DNA of 64,000 bases, taken from positions 1,736,001-1,800,000 of the forward strand of contig CAWCPR010000001.1 of the NCBI GenBank assembly GCA_963797475.1, given 5' to 3'. The stretch comes from CAWCPR01 sp963797475 (GTDB lineage: Bacteria; Chloroflexota; Anaerolineae; Anaerolineales; UBA4823). Positions 60,770 through 64,000 of the stretch are shown in pieces. The stretch's first letter is position 1. Every line of letters begins with the position of its first letter. A program made the translations under genes and the position numbers. A model generated the notes under the pieces. That model saw only the letters and a list, made by a program, of their open reading frames with translations, had not been told where the DNA came from and searched no databases.

Positions 60770-61762
60770 TTACGAGCGCATTTCTTTGATAATTTCCACA
60801 ATCCGGTCAGCGCTCGGAATCGTGAGATCCTCCAGGCTGGGAGCAAAGGGCACGGGTACATCTGCAGCGCCAAGGCGGCGGACAGGCTCGTCCAGATAAT
60901 CAAATGCGCCCAACATAATGCGCGCTGCAATTTCCGCTGTGACGCCAAAACTCTGGTAGCCCTCATCGACCACTAGGACATGACCCGTTTTAATCGCGGA
61001 TTGGATCAATGTTTCGTCGTCCAGGGGTGAAATGGTGCGCGGGTCTATCACTTCAACTTCTATTCCTTCTGTGCTCAGTCGTTCGGCGGCCTCCAGGCTT
61101 GGATACAGCATGCTGGATGTGCAAATGACTGTAGCATCCGTACCCTTGCGATGAATGTGGGCTTTGCCTAAAGGCACCGTATAGTCGCCTTCCGGAATGG
61201 GCCCTTTCTGAGCATACATCATTTTGTCTTCGAGGAAAATCACGGGATTATCGTCGCGAATTGCGCTTTTGAGCAGTCCCTTGGCATCCGCCGGGGTCGA
61301 AGGCATCACAACTTTCAGTCCGGGAATATGAGCGTACCACACTTGCAGGCTCTGGCTATGTTGGGCAGCAGCTCGCCGCCCGGCTCCCATCGCCGTTCGA
61401 ACAACCAGTGGGATCTTACACTGCCCTGCGGTCATATAGCGAAGCTTAGCAGCCTGATTGACTATCTGGTCTGAAGCTAGGGTCGTGAAATCGCTGAACA
61501 TGATCTCGACAACCGGCCGCATTCCGGTCATCGCCGCGCCAACCGCCAGCCCCACGATGCCTGCTTCTGCAATGGGAGTATCGCGCACCCGCTCGGGACC
61601 GAACTCATTCAGCAATCCGGCAGTCACCTTAAAAACGCCGCCTGCTACGCCAATATCTTCGCCCATGATAAAGACGCTTTCGTCCCGGCGCATTTCTTCA
61701 TGCAGCGCCTCATTGATGGCTTCTCGTATAGTCCCTATTCGTTCAGGCGTAGACATGTTCAA
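60770..61762 (-). CDS. E1 beta subunit of 2-oxoacid/acetoin dehydrogenase complex
   Basis: 330 residues; ATG 61762 or 61756. Motifs: ESVFIMGEDIGVAGGVFKVT, MTGMRPVVEIMFSDFTTLAS, GAGRRAAAQHSQSLQVWYAH (the HSQ region near TPP), and the C-terminal transketolase domain VEVIDPRTISPLDDETLIQS. It pairs with E1 alpha, whose gene it overlaps by 14-20 bp. The AHSQ and overall size are equally consistent with pyruvate-, branched-chain- or acetoin-type enzymes; I would not name a substrate. Confidence 0.93.
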   Translation of the reverse strand: MNMSTPERIGTIREAINEALHEEMRRDESVFIMGEDIGVAGGVFKVTAGLLNEFGPERVRDTPIAEAGIVGLAVGAAMTGMRPVVEIMFSDFTTLASDQIVNQAAKLRYMTAGQCKIPLVVRTAMGAGRRAAAQHSQSLQVWYAHIPGLKVVMPSTPADAKGLLKSAIRDDNPVIFLEDKMMYAQKGPIPEGDYTVPLGKAHIHRKGTDATVICTSSMLYPSLEAAERLSTEGIEVEVIDPRTISPLDDETLIQSAIKTGHVLVVDEGYQSFGVTAEIAARIMLGAFDYLDEPVRRLGAADVPVPFAPSLEDLTIPSADRIVEIIKEMRS

Positions 61763-62750
61763 ATACCTCGGAAGGGTCAGGATAAGGCGCGTTTTTGGCG
61801 TATTCTACTGCTTCATCGATCTGCTGCTGCAATTCCACATCGATTTTGTCGAGTTCAGATCCTTCCACCAGGGCTTCGCGGATCAAGTAAGACCGGAAGC
61901 GCTGGATTGGGCATTTCTTCATCCAGCTTTCGATCTCAGCTTGATTGCGGTAGCCGTAAGTGTCGCCCTGGTCGCCCATGTGATGGCCGCGCCAGCGATA
62001 GGTTTTGCAAGCGACGAAGCTTGGGCCCGCTCCGCTGCGAGCGTGATCGACAGCCCAACTGGCTGCGTGGTAAACTGCCAGCACGTCATTGCCATCGATG
62101 GATTTGGCCGGGATGTTCATCGCCTCAGCCCGGGCGACTGCGCTCCCGGCGGTTGATTTTTCCTGCGGGGTATACTCCCCGTAATTGTTATCTTCTAGAA
62201 CATACACAACCGGCAACTTCCAAAGAGAGGCGATATTGATCGTTTCGTAAAAAAGGCCCTCGTTCAAGGCGCCGTCGCCAAAGAAAGCGACCGACACTCG
62301 GCTTTCTCCTCGAATTTTCGCAGTAAGGCCTGCCCCCGCAGCGATCCCCAGTCCGCCGGCGACCACACCGTTTGCTCCCAATATTCCAAGGCTCATGTCA
62401 ACGATATGCATGCTGCCGCCTTTGCCCCGGTTGTACCCGCTTTCTTTGCCCAGCAGTTCAGCGAACATGCGCTTAGGATCCCCGCCTTTTGCCAGCAAAT
62501 GCCCATGGCCACGGTGAGTGCTGGTGATGTTGTCATCTTTGCGCAGGTTGACGCAGACACCCACTGCTACTGCTTCCATTCCGGTATATAAATGCGCCAG
62601 CCCCGGCATAATACCGCGGCTGTATACATCATAAACAGTTTCTTCAAATTTGCGGATACGCACCATGCGTTGATACATATCCAAAAGCGTTTCAATTGAG
62701 ATCTTCGTCAACGCTTCCGCTGGAGATGCATTTGTTGTCGTTGTTGTCAT
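61743..62750 (-). CDS. E1 alpha subunit (TPP-dependent) of 2-oxoacid/acetoin dehydrogenase complex
   Basis: 335 residues. Thiamine diphosphate motif: VSVAFFGDGALNEGLFYETI then DNNYGEYT (GDG...NN). Other family segments: TSTHRGHGHLLAKGGDPKRM, GKGGSMHIVDMSLGILGANG, and YRWRGHHMGDQGDTYGYRN. The GH...GGSMH pattern and lack of a long N-terminal extension fit acetoin or pyruvate/branched-chain E1 alpha subunits. The start overlaps the stop of the GntR-type regulator gene (ATGA at 62747-62750), so regulator and enzyme are one transcript. Confidence 0.94.
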   Translation of the reverse strand: MTTTTTNASPAEALTKISIETLLDMYQRMVRIRKFEETVYDVYSRGIMPGLAHLYTGMEAVAVGVCVNLRKDDNITSTHRGHGHLLAKGGDPKRMFAELLGKESGYNRGKGGSMHIVDMSLGILGANGVVAGGLGIAAGAGLTAKIRGESRVSVAFFGDGALNEGLFYETINIASLWKLPVVYVLEDNNYGEYTPQEKSTAGSAVARAEAMNIPAKSIDGNDVLAVYHAASWAVDHARSGAGPSFVACKTYRWRGHHMGDQGDTYGYRNQAEIESWMKKCPIQRFRSYLIREALVEGSELDKIDVELQQQIDEAVEYAKNAPYPDPSEVFEHVYA

Positions 62751-63508
62751 ACTTCCACCTGTTCGGGTTTTACCCCATCCTCAAGAATATCCTCAACTAC
62801 ATCGATCTTGAGAGCTTTCATCACCTGCCGGATATGATCTGTCATCGCCTCACGAGCAGCTTCTGGATCGCGGGCTGCCACCGCCCTGGCAACCGCCTTA
62901 TGCCAGTTACGCGCCTTTGCAATTTCACCCGGAACGACAAAGGCCTTCCGTCGATTGACATGCATGAGCTCCTCGATTGAGGTCATCACCACCAACAAGA
63001 CTGTGTTTCCAGATAGTTTTGCCAGGAAAAAATGAAATGCATTATCACGGTAGGCGTGCTGGTCGATCGTGTCTCCTTCAGGAAGATCCGAAAGCTTTAA
63101 TAATGTTTCAACGTCCTGAGGTTTAATTCGTTCGGCTGCTAATGCGGCCATTTCAGGCTCTACAATCATGCGAAATTCCATCAGGTGGCGGATAGCCTCC
63201 TGGCCGTGTAAAAGCAGCAGAACTTGAGGGTCGAGTGTGTTCCATTCATCCACAGGGTTGACGTAAGTTCCTCTTCCCTGCTTGACGGATACAATCCGCT
63301 TGGCGACGAGAGACCCAATCGCCTCGCGCACAGCTACCCGGCTCGCCTGAGTCATCTCGGAGATATCCCGCTCTGAAGGCAGGGGCGCACCTGCGGGATA
63401 TTCGCCTCTGACAATTTTTTCAAGCAACTGCCGGCTGATTTGATCGCTCAGCTTACTTCTACGAACTACCTTGAAAGTAGGTGTAGCGGGAGAATAATCT
63501 CTAGACAT
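62747..63508 (-). CDS. FadR-type GntR-family transcriptional regulator
   Basis: 253 residues; ATG 63508 with GCGGAAAG upstream. The winged helix-turn-helix at residues about 20-85 has SDQISRQLLEKIVRGEYPAG, LPSERDISEMTQASRVAVRE and VKQGRGTYVNP. The FCD ligand-binding domain has DNAFHFFLAKLSGNTVLLVV and ARNWHKAVARAVAARDPEAA, with metal-binding His positions. It probably represses the downstream catabolic operon and/or the divergent aldehyde:ferredoxin oxidoreductase gene, using the TGGT-AGG-ACCA palindrome 56-76 bp upstream. Confidence 0.92.
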   Translation of the reverse strand: MSRDYSPATPTFKVVRRSKLSDQISRQLLEKIVRGEYPAGAPLPSERDISEMTQASRVAVREAIGSLVAKRIVSVKQGRGTYVNPVDEWNTLDPQVLLLLHGQEAIRHLMEFRMIVEPEMAALAAERIKPQDVETLLKLSDLPEGDTIDQHAYRDNAFHFFLAKLSGNTVLLVVMTSIEELMHVNRRKAFVVPGEIAKARNWHKAVARAVAARDPEAAREAMTDHIRQVMKALKIDVVEDILEDGVKPEQVEV

Positions 63509-63563
63509 CTTTCCGCTTTCTCTGAAAAATTCCGACTGGGGCGCGAATCGTGCGGTATGGTGG

Positions 63564-63584
63564 TATAATGGTAGGACCATTATA
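63564..63584. promoter_or_regulatory. GntR/FadR-type operator palindrome
   Basis: TATAATGGTAGGACCATTATA is a perfect 9-3-9 inverted repeat whose core TGGTAGGACCA fits the FadR-subfamily consensus TGGTnnGACCA. It lies between the GntR gene and the divergent oxidoreductase gene, so one site could control both. TATAAT inside it could also serve as a -10 element. Confidence 0.75.
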
Positions 63585-63778
63585 TCTACAATTTAATCCA
63601 TTGTCAAGTAGCGCCATGCTTCTCGTGGACAGGTATAATAACCACCAACAAACGATAAAAAAGGATTGTCCTGCTTTCGCCTTACCAAATCGTCCATAGA
63701 AGAGAGCCCCTTGTCTCGCCGGATTGCAGGGCGCTTCCCGGTTTATATTTCACCCCCAAATCCACAGGAGAGAGCAAC

Positions 63779-64000
63779 GTGAAAGTGCTGCGCGTCAACC
63801 TTGGAACCGACCAGATTCGTTTCGAAGAAGCGCCGGAGAACTGGCAAAAAATCGGCGGCCGCGGGCTGGTCGCCCGTTTTGCTTTGGAGGAGATCCCCGC
63901 CACGTGCGAACCACTGGGACAAACCAACAAATTGATCTGGGCGCCTGGCCTGTTGGTCGGCCATATGCTGTCAAGCTGTGATCGCATCTCGATCGGTGGG
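63779..64000 (+). CDS. Aldehyde:ferredoxin oxidoreductase family protein, 5' end (runs off the window)
   Basis: The first 74 codons from GTG 63779, with CAGGAGAG upstream. The sequence VLRVNLGTDQIRFEEAPE, KIGGRGLVARFALEEIP, then LGQTNKLIWAPGLLVGHMLS is the AFOR N-terminal domain, which holds the tungstopterin phosphate-binding GGRGL motif. Such enzymes oxidise aldehydes to acids with ferredoxin as acceptor, using W- or Mo-bis-pterin and a 4Fe-4S cluster. The rest lies beyond position 64000. It is divergent from the GntR-led catabolic operon and shares its operator region. Confidence 0.85.
   Translation, partial: MKVLRVNLGTDQIRFEEAPENWQKIGGRGLVARFALEEIPATCEPLGQTNKLIWAPGLLVGHMLSSCDRISIGG

Overview
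The window looks like part of a chromosome or metagenome-derived contig from a moderately GC-rich bacterium, most likely of the phylum Chloroflexota (Anaerolineae type). This rests on gene families that I associate with that group: an NBR1-type Ig-like lipoprotein, LysM envelope proteins, a FeoA/Cys-rich/FeoB operon, an aldehyde:ferredoxin oxidoreductase, and a cyanobacterial/Chloroflexi-style AddB-like helicase. There is no rRNA or other phylogenetic marker, so the placement is an inference. I see no tRNA, rRNA, CRISPR array or insertion sequence.

Layout. 1-4.2 kb: the 3' part of a large RHS/YD-repeat surface protein whose YD shell is interrupted by 567-bp tandem repeats encoding beta-helix-like units. 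4.4-14.7 kb: signalling and envelope genes (PAS/GAF histidine kinase, two response regulators, LiaF-like membrane protein, two LysM proteins, an NBR1-Ig lipoprotein, histidine phosphatase, truncated MacB-type permease). 14.7-24 kb: a SnoaL/CaMKII-AD-like protein and a repair cluster (recJ, PD-(D/E)XK nuclease, UvrD helicase, YpdA-like reductase, AddB-like helicase). 24.2-31.5 kb: FG-GAP secreted protein, ABC exporter, and a fur-feoB-Cys-rich-feoA operon with a 23-bp operator-like palindrome. 31.7-40.6 kb: a compact minus-strand operon combining an unknown protein, a CHAT-domain caspase-like protease, a large TPR protein and soluble proteins resembling the cytoplasmic domain of FlhA/FHIPEP. 41-50.4 kb: secreted alpha/beta hydrolase, DUF1684 and DsrE proteins, radical SAM proteins, and a DoxX/GT-C/DUF2064/GT2 operon. 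50.5-64 kb: a catabolic regulon with a FadR-type GntR regulator, E1alpha/E1beta/E2 of a 2-oxoacid or acetoin dehydrogenase type complex, two SDRs, a cyclase-family hydrolase, a rhamnose/AI-2-type CUT2 ABC transporter and a DUF4867-like lipoprotein. It lies divergent from an aldehyde:ferredoxin oxidoreductase gene that runs off the window.

Most distinctive: the CHAT/TPR/FlhA-C operon. FlhA cytoplasmic domains normally belong to flagellar or type III export gates. Here three FlhA-C-like modules without any membrane part sit with a protease (visible His-Cys dyad) and a TPR scaffold, with no flagellar or secretion gene nearby. I read it as a candidate uncharacterised effector or regulatory system.

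Caution: at least seven genes are broken by single-base indels, mostly in short homopolymers (ABC exporter, fur, FlhA-C pair, TPR/FlhA-C boundary, CHAT, DUF1684, RHS). This points to consensus sequencing errors more than to real decay, so several split genes are probably intact in the organism. The radical SAM-Lrp chimera, the truncated permease and the SDR remnant look like real rearrangements.
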